Shown here piece after piece: positions 41,947 to 52,894 of a stretch of 64,000 nucleotides of DNA. A model generated the notes under the pieces. The model had not been told where the DNA came from. It saw nothing but the letters and a program-made list of their open reading frames with translations, and did not search any database. The stretch is from Gracilariopsis chorda (lineage: Eukaryota; Rhodophyta; Florideophyceae; Gracilariales; Gracilariaceae): NCBI GenBank assembly GCA_003194525.1, contig NBIV01000053.1, positions 248,001 through 312,000 on the forward strand. The letters are read 5' to 3'. Position 1 is the stretch's first letter, and every line of letters begins with the position of its first letter. Both the position numbers and the translations under genes were made by a program.

Positions 41947-42715
41947 GGCGAGTGCAATATACCACGTGCGCTTTGGTGCCAAATATTTGAAGAGGATCAA
42001 ACAAGATCAGCGGAAGCACCTTCCTGATGATGGAGAACATTATGAACGCAACTGGAATGTGTTATTAGGCGATGGGATCTCGCTCGGTCAAATGGCCTTT
42101 ACGAAAGTGTAGGACGTCTTACAAAATTCAAAGTGATGTGGCGACGACGACGGTATAAACTGTACAGTATCTGCTGACATGCCCATGGAGAAGAGGATGA
42201 ATACTCTTCGGAGTCTGAGTAGTATTCATACTCTGAAGTTCAGACATGCAGAGGCCTGACAGTTTTGAACTGATGTGCATTTTCACATCGGTGAAAACAT
42301 TGGCTCAAAACACTGCAAGTCAGTACGCTGGTACGTCCCAGAACACCAGTTTAGAACGGCCCTCATATGAGGTCAAAACAATCAACTTAACCTTTAATTT
42401 TATTTATTTTGATCGGGTTTTTGGCCTTCTTTAGTCTGTACAAGTAATGCAACATGTTTTTGTATAGCAAAAATTCTAAGCTTCTGTTGTTTATGCTAGG
42501 TGAGAAACAGAAACGTAAGACAAGCAGATGGTTTAATAGCGATGTGGTTGTAAAATAAGTCTAGTTTACTACAAAGCTTCAGAAAACAAGCTTTTTTGAT
42601 ATAAAAAACGTACTTTTCATTCAAAAACACCGTTTTTGAGGCGTGTATGAATGTTTCAAAACCTTCAAAAAACAATCATTCGGCAACTTTTCATCCGGGC
42701 GGATAGACAGTGTCT
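41947..42715. other. Flank of the transposase gene, nothing recognised
   Basis: Short frames only; A/T-rich around 42380-42650. No terminal repeat was identified. Confidence 0.5.
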
Positions 42716-42766
42716 GGATGCTCACAGCTACTAGTAGTGTCTATTAGACACTAGCTGTGAGCATCC
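42716..42766. repeat. Perfect nested hairpin
   Basis: 42716-42730 and 42752-42766 are perfect 15-base inverted copies (ggatgctcacagcta), and inside them 42736-42742 and 42746-42752 form a second 7-base stem. A cruciform of this form often marks two fused transposon ends. Confidence 0.85.
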
Positions 42767-44184
42767 GGTCGCCTCACGCAAGACCAAGCGTGAGTACACG
42801 CGCTGGACGCGTGAGCCAGCAATGTACACCGCGACGTGAACGACTAAAAGCACTGTCGCTCGGTAGCGGCGCCCATGAACCGTCCGAAGGAGGGAGACAG
42901 AGACGTTGCATCGATTCCACCTACGCATCGTACGCTACACTAGCTAACTTAAGTTACCTTCGTACTTTGAAAATTCAACTGACAATTGAAACGTTCCGGA
43001 AGCGCAGCGGGAGACCACATGGCGAGTATGTGGAGAGCCGGAGACGACAAATACAGCTGTGAGAGTGACCTGTTCTACTGCGGACTGGACTTTCTGGACT
43101 AATTTACGACAATTTATGAGCATTCACTGTCTGCCACACTGTCACCGTTGCCATGGCAGGAGGCGGCGAAAGCTAATGGAAATCTTGAGTCAACTTTGCT
43201 CCCGACGGCAGCTAACGGTTTGTTCTGCAGATGCCATGACCCAAACGGCCAGGTCTGTTGTGAACGTGGTGTGCGCAGCAGGGAAGGCAGGGAAATAGAG
43301 CCGGGAATAACTGTCCGATTCCCCAAGAAGCAGCCTCCTCTTTCCGAAAAGGAGAACGCGATGCAACGTCTCAATGAGTCGCACTAGGAGTGCGCTGCGA
43401 GGGACTTCTAGTGCCATCTCCCTCCGGAGATCCCGTGACAAGTATTCGCCTGTCAAACGTGTTCAATAGAGGTTTGTCACTAATCTGCCAGCGTTCGCCA
43501 GCGAGTAATTCTGAGATTTTTAGTCCTTCATACAGCGCAACGTCACATGTCCGGTATGAACTGATGGTCGTAGGTGACAGCTGGGAACGTATGTATACAT
43601 TGTGATGACTGAGCTAAAGGGAGTGCCCCGGACACCGGAGTGGCGGATACGACTGCACTTATAGCGCGTTTCCACATACATTCCCACTAAGGGAAATATT
43701 GCTAGCCTCTCAGAACGCCTCCGCACAAATGCAGTCATGATTTGTATGCCTTCGCGCTCCAATATGAATCCATTATCGACTCACATGGTAAATCTAATTC
43801 TGCAGTTCTTTGAAACCTCTGTAAACTCTAAACACCACAATATTTCGGAAGAGGACGGCAGGATCGAAGCTATATAGCCAAGATGCATTCGGATGAGAAG
43901 CCGCTGCCACGATCGCGAGTGCCTAGACAGAAGAACAGTGCTGCGCTCTTATACTGAATCCGACGGCCGTTTTTGACCTCCCAAGAGAGCCGCACTGAAA
44001 CTACCACCCAACATTCTCCAGTGCAGCAATGAATCTTCTCCTCTGTCCGTGAAGTTCCTTTTTATTCATCGTCTCATCTCCCCATCGTGAGATGGCGCCA
44101 TTGGATACCAAGTCATTTTAGGAAACCAGTTTGCTGAAACGCTCAACAGCTCTTTTCGGAGAAGATCACTCGGTCTATCTCTTT
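42767..44184. other. No gene recognised
   Basis: Overlapping short frames on both strands around 42757-43762 show no family resemblance. 43763-44184 has no substantial frame. Confidence 0.5.
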
Positions 44185-44189
44185 GCCTT
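44185..44189. repeat. Left target duplication (gcctt) of the copia element
   Basis: gcctt recurs at 48853-48857 after the 3' LTR. Confidence 0.85.
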
Positions 44190-44463
44190 TGATAATATGG
44201 CGAACTAATTATGCCATGAGACACGTTGGTCTAACGGGAACATATCACGTAAGACATATACGTTGATGTAAGATTGACAGTGCCATTAATGTTCTCGTAA
44301 GCTTGAAGATAGTTTGATGTAATGTCGGGATTGTGTGGTTCCCTGTCTTTTAGCCACAGATCTAGTTAGTGCCTTTGATTTTACAGGGTTTTACATAGAC
44401 ACAGTTGCCATATAAAGATGTGACTAGAACTCTACCTCACTGAAGGAGAGTTAGCCATCCACA
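44190..44463 (+). repeat. 5' LTR of the copia element
   Basis: 274 bp. It contains a TATA-like tataaag at about 44411 and is followed by TGGTAGCATTGCTCAC (from 44465), the likely primer-binding site. Confidence 0.9.
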
Positions 44464-44570
44464 GTGGTAGCATTGCTCACTAGCAACTACAGTCAACAAT
44501 CGATCCTGCCGTCCAGACGTCTCTCAGTGTTCCACTTCAACCATTTTTCTGTGTTTTGGAAAACTTCAAC

Positions 44571-47500
44571 ATGGATGAAGATATGGTGAAGAAGCTCCCT
44601 CGGTTTTGCGCTCGACGCCATGAAGACTTTACGTTTTGGACGATGAGAATTGAGGCATTACTTGAGTCAAAGGACTTAATGAACGTGGTTTTTGAAGATC
44701 CGTCTGTAGACGGAAGCATGGACGCTCTTTCAGATGAGATGAAGATCGAGATCTCGAAAGCGCGCATGTACCTGGTGCAGTCATTAGGGGACAAACCACT
44801 GCGTGCCATTGCATCAGAACGGAAAAATCCATTTTTGATGTATCGAAAGCTCAAGGAACGATATGCCACAGAGAATACAGCAACCAGGGTCCAGCTACAG
44901 ACCAAGCTTCATCAGTCACGCTTCGAAGAGGGTATGGTGATGTAGGACTATGTTGATGAGCTGGAATCTGTGTTCTCAAGATTGGAAGCTATGGGTAGTC
45001 CAATTGAAGAAACAATGCAGATTGCTATCTTGTTCTAGAGCTTTGGAAGTACTGGAGATAGTGCCTATGGACCCGTCATTTCTGCACTACAGACAATGGC
45101 GGATGAGGACCTCTCATGGGACAAGGTAACGGCTAGATTACTGCAGGGGTACGAGTCAACGACGACAGACAGTAAGGAGAGTACGTCGCCTGTTACGGCC
45201 CCAGTCGGCACGGAGCGTGCACTGAAAGCCAAACTGAAGGGCAAGTGCTTCAGATGCGGGATGAAGGGTCACTACAAGCGAGAGTGTCCCTGGAACAACG
45301 AAAGAGAAGGAAGAAGTGGCAACAAGTCTGGAAGACACCAGGCCTTGGCTGCCCACCAGAGAGAACATTGCTTCATATTTGACTCCGGGGCTACCTGTCA
45401 CATAATTGGCGACCGTACCTTGGCAGGGCAGCTCACCCTAGTACCACCTAGGACCATTGCACTTGGCGATGGAAGGCGTGTACAAGCATCTAAGGGAGTA
45501 AATCTACTGCTGAGGGTGCGTCAACAAGGCAGACCTGAGCTGCCCTTGGAGCTAACAAATGTGCTCTTTGTAGAAGATATGGATTGCAACTTGATTTCAT
45601 GCGCAGAACTGGCAGGTGATGGCTATCATATCCAGTTTGACGTATCTGGTTGCTCCATTGTGCGCCTTGGGAAAGCAATCAAAGCTTTCCGTAATGATGG
45701 AGTGTATCTTTTATGGACCAAGATAGAAAAGCACCGAGCACTTGTTGTGAAAAAGCCTGCTGGGCTACGACTGTGGCACGAGAGACTTGGCCATTCTGGG
45801 AAGCAGAGGATCCGCCAAATGGCTAGGAAGAAGACAGTACTTGGATTGGACTTGGATGACAAACCAGAACGAGGCACCAATTGTTTATCTTGTATCCAAG
45901 GGAAGATGACTCGCCGACGTCTGTCAGAAAGAAGCCCAGACAGCGCTCGCATTGGGGATGTGATCTTCACCGATATATGTGGGCTTCCCCATACTGCAAG
46001 TATTTCAGACAAGAAGTACTTTGTGTCATTTATTGATAAGAAATCAAGATACAAGGACGTACGTCTCCTTGCGAAAAGGAAAGACTTGACTGAACACTTT
46101 AGGTGTTTCCAGCTGAAGTTCGAAAGGCAAGCAGAGAGAACGATCAAGCTTGTCTACTCCGACAATGGACCAGAATATGTAGCGCTCCGCAAACACCTAA
46201 ATACTGAAGGTATTGACTGGGAGAACAGAGCGCCATACACGCCGCAGCAGAATGGTGTCGCTGAACGATTCAACCGCACTGTCATGGAGATGGTAAGGGC
46301 AATGCTTAGACATGCCGGGCTCCCGTCTCGATTCTGAGGGGAAGCTGTGATTACTGCTACGAGAATTATGAACATGTTAAACAGTGATGCAATAGATGGA
46401 AAGACACCTCACGGATGATGAAAGGTAATGTTCCCAATGTCAGTTCACTGAGGACATTTGGTTGTGAAGTTTGGGTCCATGTTGCCAAACGTAAGAAGCT
46501 GGAGAGCAAAGCCCGTCGTGGGATTCTCCTGAGATGCCTTCCGCACCACCACTACCGTGTCTACGACATTGAGAATGGATCCATAACGTTTGCAAGGCAC
46601 GTTACCATTAATGAGACAGTATTTCCAGGAAGAGCATTGTTTGGGGAAAGTGTACAGGACCTTCTGGGAGCGCAGAGTGAAGGAACGAACGTGCAGCCAG
46701 AGGGCTCTGACCAAGATGGTGATGAATCACAGTTGTAATCACCCATCGGAGATGAAGAGGAGAGGAGCGGCTCTATGGAACCAGAAAACACGGATAATGA
46801 AGTTAATGGAAATGGAACTATGGACGATGAGCGAGTGAATGCCGAGGATACCGAAGAAGAAGGAGGTGAGAGCCACGGAGACTTCGTGTTGACACCCAGT
46901 GTTCAAGAGTTCCTGACCCATTACCCGCAACGACGGTACCCCAATCGCAACCGCCAGGCTCCTGCTCGATTCTCTGATACGCAGCATAGCAGTCTTGTCA
47001 CACGAGAAGACAGTTCGAACCCTTTCCCAAAAACTGTACTTGAGGCAAAGCAATGCACGGACTGGGCGAGCTGGGAGAAAGCAATTGAGGAGGAACTATC
47101 ATCTTTGAGATCAATAAACACCTGGGATGTGGTGGACAGACCAAATGGGGTGAAGGTCATTGGCTCTAAACAGGTCTTCGCTACGAAGTGCAAAGAAGAT
47201 GGCTCAATCTCATGGTACAAGGCACGCCTTGTTGTATAAGGATGCCAAAAATGTCATGTGCCTCATGTGTACTCTCCTGTGGTCGACTTTGCAACCGTAC
47301 GCGTGGCACTAACACTTGCTTGTACACTTGGTTTCGAGATACACCAACTTGGTGTGAAGTGTGCCTTCCTAAATGGTCACATTGACCAGAGCAAGCCTGT
47401 GTACATGTTACCTCCAGAGGGACTCGACATTGGTTTGGAGACAGGCCAGGTACTCAAGCTTAACAGATCAATTTACGGTCTGAAGCAGTCGAACTCTATC

Positions 47501-48580
47501 TAGAGTCAGGTATTCACTGAACGCCTCCTGAAGCTGGGGTTTGCACAGTCTTTGGGAGACTAATGCTTCTTTTACATGAACCGCAGAGGACACCGACTGT
47601 GGCTTTTGCTTTACGTTGACGACCTTCTTCTAATCGGTGATGACGGTGACCTTATCAGAGAAATGAAGGGGATGCTTTCCGCAGACTTCAAGATGAAAGA
47701 ATGCCCCGAGACAGACAGTTTCCTGGGTTTGTATATCCAACGGAGCAAGAAAAGACTACTACTACACCAGCTGCCATTCACTGAGAAAATTATCCAGCGC
47801 TTTAACATGGCAAATTCAAACCCAGTTGCAACACTGATGGACACTGGGTACAAGGGCTCTGATGCATTGGAAAGGGAGCCCTTCTCGCCTAAAGTCCTAT
47901 ACCAAGAAGCTTTTGGTTCACTCCTGTACCTCTCAACCAGGACAAGGCCTGATATCTGTAACGCAGTGAACATACTGTCTAGAGCTCAAGCTGGTCCTAC
48001 TGTTACACACTGGAATGGCGTAAAAAGAGTACTCCGGTACCTTAACGGCACGAGAGGATACGGGCTTGAGATCTTCTCCGAACATGCTGATCCAGAAATT
48101 CTTACTGCGTATGCGGACGCCGACTGGGCTGTTGATGACACTGATAGGAAGTCTACAAGTAGATACTGCTTGTTCCTGTTTGGAAACGCTGTGGCCTGGA
48201 GAACCGTGAAACAGACATGTGTTGCAACTTCCACTACTGAATCAGAGTACATTGCGCTTTCAGAGTGCTTGAAGCAAGTGAAATGGGCACGACATTTATT
48301 GAAAGAACTGCAAATCGTGAAGGACCTGTTGCCTACCACAGTGTATGAAGACAACATGGGTGTGATACAATGGGCAAGTGGTGACAGAAGAGCAAAGCAT
48401 GTGGAGCTACGATACCATTTTGTCTGCGAAGGAGTGCGTTCAGGAGTAATTCAGCTGGAACATTGCCATACAGAAGATATGATTGCAGACCTCCTGACAA
48501 AACCAGTAACAAGGGAACGCCATCAAAGGTTACGACGCTTACTTGGCGTTACAACGGTACTAATGGCATGGAGGGAGTGA
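44571..48580 (+). pseudogene. Copia Gag-Pol with seven stops and a frameshift
   Basis: ATG 44571. Gag (retrotransposon-gag-type: FTFWTMRIEALLE, YRKLKERY) with TAG at 44943 and 45036; CCHC zinc knuckle CFRCGMKGHYKREC (45246-45287); protease FDSGATCH (Asp at 45381); integrase with WHERLGH...CLSC zinc motif and catalytic residues at 45972 (FTDICG), 46161 (YSDNGPEY) and 46263 (VAERFNR); TGA at 46335; a frameshift near 46412; reverse transcriptase with TAA at 46736 and 47237, TAG at 47501 and TAA at 47561, and catalytic YVDD at 47615-47623; RNase H with YADADWA...DRKSTS and SEYIALSE. Every stop can arise from CAA, CAG, CGA or TGG by a single C-to-T or G-to-A change. Not able to move on its own. 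Confidence 0.92.
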
Positions 48581-48852
48581 TAATATGGCAAACTGATTAT
48601 GCCTTGAGACACGTTGGTCTAACGTGAACATATCACGTAAGACATGTATGTTGATGTAAGATTGACAGTGTCATTAATGTTCTCGTAAGCTTGAAGATAG
48701 TTTGGTGTAATGTCGGGATTGTGTGGTTTCCTGTCTTTTAGCCACAGATCTAGTTAGTGCGTTTGATTTTACAGGGTTTTACATAGGCACAGTTGCCATT
48801 TAAAGATGTGACTAGAACTCTACCTCACTGAGTGAGAGTTAGCCATCCAACA
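48578..48852 (+). repeat. 3' LTR of the copia element
   Basis: 275 bp, about 95 percent identical to 44190-44463. A purine tract (ggagggag) directly precedes it, and the target duplication gcctt follows at 48853-48857. Confidence 0.9.
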
Positions 48853-48857
48853 GCCTT

Positions 48858-49691
48858 TCATAGATTTCAACATTCCACCCTGGTCTCCCAGAGCAGCTCA
48901 ATTTTTCGGAAAGAGCTGATCGCATCTCAGTATGCTAAAACATTTTCTTTCTTGGCGTGGGAAGTTTTGCAAAATGTGTGAGGATGTCGATGGTTCGATA
49001 CCTTCTTCTGCCAAGCAAAGGACTTTACTGAGGGACTTATGTGTGTGTGTGTGGTTAAAGGCACGTGCCTCTAATTCCAAGGCAACGGTATTCACTTTCT
49101 ACAAGTAGAATGCTAATTATCTATTCGACGGCTAACTTCCCCTAATAGACCTAATTGTATCTCCATTTGGCTTCCTCATCCAGCGTTACTTTATAGTGTT
49201 TTATAGCCTTTTCGGAAGGTCGGCACACCTCGACGGGCGGAACTGCATGTGCCCTGAGCGGAATTCGCTAGTACCTTGCTGTGGTCCTTATCTAAGGTGT
49301 CTGTTGTTATCGACTAACTGACAGTAGATATGTCTCCGTGCTAACAGTAAAATGTCTGTGCCCTTTTCAGTTCTCCATGGAGATTGCTGACAAAATATTT
49401 ACGCCTCTCTAATAACCAGCCGATGTAGCTACACTTGGGTTCTATAATCTCAGGTATTCTCCCATATCATTGCATATCTGCACGAACATGGACATGCAAT
49501 GAATATTTCACTTTGGATAAATCGTCAGGTTATCAGCTCTGGCTATGATGGGTTGTATGCAAATACATATGCTGTGTACGATTTCATGCTACGAACGAGT
49601 TTAAGCACATTCGCTGAAATATAAAAACATCGGCGAGTTGAAGCATTTCAAGAATATTCATACAACTTTGAAGACAAACCGCTTTTAGTTG
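48858..49691. other. Downstream flank, no gene recognised
   Basis: Contains a (tg)n run near 49040-49053 and the word GGTTCGATACC at about 48993, which resembles a tRNA B box but lacks a matching acceptor stem. The iGluR-like gene ends at its right border. Confidence 0.5.
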
Positions 49692-51504
49692 CTACGGAGC
49701 GTCATACTCGGTACTCATGCTGCTAGAATCTGCTGCTGAAATATCACTTAATTCCTTCTTAGGGCTGTTTGGCCGGCGCCACACACGTTGCCACATCTTA
49801 ATTGATATGCATCCTAGGCATGCCACAATAGCAAATACGAACAACAACTGGAGCTTTTCAAAGGTAAGAACGCTTCCCGTTATCGGCGCACATTTTGACA
49901 TTGTCTGAAAGTACTGCTGTAGACTTGGAGCGGAAGCTTCATTTCTTAGCTTCAATGTTGCTAGACGCATTGCCTTGGTGAGATTTGAATTCTTCGGTAG
50001 AATCATGGAAAGCCCACCAGTATATATGGGTTCTCCGCTAGAGAGAAGTTGACCGCAGTATTTTCCATGAATCGCTTCTTGTATCGTGGAATCAAGAACA
50101 AGGCCAAACTTGCATGTTCCATTCTTTACGGCATCCAGAGTTTCTTCGAAAGAGCCGCGGAAATAATTCTTTCCTTTGCTTTCTCTGTGACAATCACTTC
50201 AGTGTTGCAAATGATGGAATGAAACGCTCGAGTTATTAACGCTGCGTGGATTGATTGATTCAAAAGAATAGATGACAAAAACCTTACCCGTACGCAATAG
50301 CGTCATTCCAGAACGTTAGAACGGCACTGCCTCCCGGCACACATACATCTTCGGGTTTTATGCGACACGTCTTAAGGTCTTCAACAGACTGATAATCTGA
50401 TACAACAGTTTCTTGAACGAGAGTAGCTCTGCTCATGGAAAGAAAGTGTATTGTCAGAACCACAGAATCGGTGATGCTCTGAAGACGTTGCATGAACGAG
50501 TGCTGATACGTACGTCATACTGGCTTCGTAAGACAACACCACAAGTAATCCAAATATTCCAATGATGAGGTTCAGATTAAAATTGTGAGCCCCGTGCTGA
50601 TTCTGCACGATATCATGATCGGACTGAAGAACAATTCTCAATGCTGGCATGGGAAACAACGTGTCAGTGACAACTAGGAACAGCCAGCGTGGGTGACAAA
50701 CATGTAAGATACTCCTCCTCTATTATACCCCAGTAAACTTACTTGTGCTTCTGATGGACGTTATAAGTCGATTCCAGTTTGTCCTAAGAAAATGCAAGCA
50801 TCGTCCCCAGCTATTTGCAGCATTTGGTTCATCAGCACTGGGAATGGGCGCAAACCTTTCGTCGAGAAATTTGGCGAGAGCAAAAAGAATAATAATCGCA
50901 AACAAGCATAACCAGGAACGTAAATCGAACGTCGTGACGAAGAACAACTTCGATCCAGAGCGACGAGTATTGGAAACGTGAAACGTAACCCGAATTCCAT
51001 CATATACAAATGGAGGAAGAAGATCTACACGCTCATCGCGATCTGCAGAGTTGAACCAACCACCAATTCCGATCTCACATCTACATGCAGGATCATCCTT
51101 AATGGCACCGTTCTGCGTGCAGTTGTCCATCATGTCTATGAATCTATTAAAACTTGTGCCATCTCCCTCAACATACGGAATAAATTCAGAACACTGCCAA
51201 TCGAGAAGTGCTTGCATTTCGGTCAAGTACTTTGTTATTATGCCATTGATTCCATTCTATGTCAAACACAGATTACAAAATACAATGCGTTAGAAGAGAA
51301 CAAGGGAATGCGGGGCGGATGAGATAGCTGGACACTCACATTGCTATACGTGTTTGGATCCAGGTACACAATAGGAGGTTCATGAATCACGCAGCACCGA
51401 AGTTCTGTTCCGGATAAGGCTTTCGACAGTTGAATACCGGCACATGCATTTATTGCGAAGTTGAGGAACGCTATTGCTTGTAAAACCTTCGTCGCATTCG
51501 ACAT
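49692..51504 (-). CDS. Ionotropic glutamate receptor-like ligand-gated channel, five exons
   Basis: Exons on the minus strand: 51504-51340, 51256-50743, 50643-50514, 50428-50288 and 50184-49692. Introns of 83, 99, 85 and 103 bp all start GT (GTGAGT, GTAAGT, GTACGT, GTAAGG) and end AG. Joined, they give 480 residues without a stop. Signal peptide (about 1-22); S1 ligand-binding half with IGIGGWFNSADRDERVD (117-133), as in bacterial family-3 binding proteins and iGluRs; first membrane helix 168-188; pore and second crossing (about 230-268) ending SMTATL, equivalent to the SYTANL gate motif; S2 half (about 285-420); last membrane helix 428-446; short acidic tail. It lacks the large N-terminal ATD of animal receptors. 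Probably a plasma- or endomembrane cation channel gated by a small ligand. Not transposon-derived, and apparently functional. Confidence 0.88.
50644..50742 (-). other. Intron 2 of the iGluR-like gene (representative)
   Basis: 99 bp with donor GTAAGTTTAC and acceptor TTTCCCATGCCAG. Splicing restores the frame between the first membrane helix and the pore region. Intron 1 (51257-51339) has a branch-like TTCTAAC upstream of its acceptor. Confidence 0.85.
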
Positions 51505-52560
51505 GACAGCAGAAGCGATTTGTCGCTAAGACGATGACGTGCTAGAGAGTACTCTAGGATGACCCTGGACTTCTGAAGAACGGCCTGGTCGTTCACTGCT
51601 ATGATCAACGTTTTCAACACCCTAGTGATATGAGGAGTGGCCGTACTGCTTCCAAATCCTCCTAGACAGCTGGAAGGATTAACTTGCGTGCTGGATACGA
51701 GTCTTCTGTCGAGACAAGAACTGTGATGACGTGAGTGAGACGTTCTGCAACACCGAGAGAACGAGAGCTGCAGGAAGTAGGGACATAAATGGCCAATGCC
51801 CCTTGAACACACGCCGGCCAATTACAGCTGTATTTTACATCAGAGGATAATTCGAGAGTGCAGTTAGCCGTCTATCGCAGCTTCGCATTACTGCCGAGGC
51901 CAACGAGGAGACTACAAAAGGTAAGGATTAACTCTAAACGTTGTGATAGTTGTTACCATGACAATGCAATAAACTACACCAGAAGTGCTTACGATGCGGG
52001 AACGCCCTAAAAACAGTAAAGAGACTTGCAACAATCCATGGGTTCAATGCGTGGCGCGTTTGAGGACAGGACAAGTTACTTGTTAACAGCAAGGAGGGGT
52101 TGTTAGTCTTAAGTGAAGGCTTTCAGTACAGTCTTCCATTTCGATCACTGTAGCTACAGTATTTCTTTCAATACAGTCTTTCAATTCCATAAACTTGAAG
52201 TTGCATGGAAATGAAAGACAGTGTTGGAAGACTCTTAATAATGTCTTCCGTTTCCATTGCCTCTATACCTCTGTTGATTTGAATGTTTTATACCCACGAT
52301 ATTCGTCATCGTTCTCAAACGGGACATTCCTTGAAACAAGTGTAACCATTGTTGCAATCTATTCAACACGCCTTATCCGGCGTAGATATGGTGACTGTCC
52401 TTTTTTGGGGGCTTGTAGAGGCTTTGTGGTCACTCGGGAGTTCTGTTGGAGTTTAGGAGTTTCATGCACTAGTCAGAGAGCAGAAATCTTACTACCCCGG
52501 ATACGTTGTGTAGAATAACTGTGTAGAATGCTGACCGTCCTAAAAATACACAAGCGCAAG
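51505..52560. other. Upstream flank of the iGluR-like gene
   Basis: No supported gene. Around 52176-52220 an imperfect inverted repeat (18-base arms, three mismatches) is visible. Confidence 0.45.
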
Positions 52561-52638
52561 AAATCGAATGCAGAGTCAGTATTGGAGCCCCCTTCAGCTT
52601 TCAAACGTTGAGTGTTGGACTAATACTGTAATTGGAAG

Positions 52639-52878
52639 TTGCGATTCTTGGAGTACGTTTCTGAAACATTTGCTTGGCAGGGTAGTCTCGGTCATGCAGG
52701 TACAGCTTTTACTGCAGAGATGGCCATCCAAGACCATGATCGTGCCAAGCTACGTGGGCTTATCGACCATGCTAGAAGAGTTGAGGAGCTCGACGCGTTG
52801 GCTTCGTATGCAACCATCTACATATATGCAGAGATTCAGTTCAAATACAGACCTTCTTCTTCCTGCTTTGGGTTTTAA
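52639..52878 (+). CDS. Unrecognised short frame, possible exon or gene relic
   Basis: 79 codons with a protein-like composition (ETFAWQGSLGHAGTAF, then AEMAIQDHDRAKLRG, then EELDALASYATIYIYAEIQF) and no low-complexity bias. It ends CFGF and TAA. It may be a fragment or exon of a larger gene, but no splice-compatible neighbours or family were identified. Confidence 0.3.
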   Translation: MRFLEYVSETFAWQGSLGHAGTAFTAEMAIQDHDRAKLRGLIDHARRVEELDALASYATIYIYAEIQFKYRPSSSCFGF

Positions 52879-52894
52879 TGAAACAAATTTGTAA

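Larger units (their letters stand above)
44190..48852 (+). mobile_element. Ty1/copia LTR retrotransposon, full length but decayed
   Basis: LTRs 44190-44463 and 48578-48852 (274 and 275 bp; TGATAATATGG to CACA/AACA), 5-bp duplication gcctt, and internal order Gag - protease - integrase - RT - RNase H, which is diagnostic of copia. By eye the LTRs differ at about 14 positions and one indel (about 5 percent), so this is the oldest complete element here. Seven in-frame stops and one frameshift interrupt the single long frame. Confidence 0.93.

Noticed and set aside
42757..43605. Overlapping plus-strand frames as a gene
   Set aside because: Several short frames in different registers without family motifs, splice-compatible borders or a consistent start.
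48958..49010. tRNA gene or tRNA-derived SINE (GGTTCGATACC)
   Set aside because: The B-box-like word has an imperfect T-stem, no matching acceptor stem and no clear A box.
48858..49100. Minus-strand peptide containing AEEGIEPSTSS
   Set aside because: This is the translation of the B-box-like word and its flank, a common artefact, with no further coding support.
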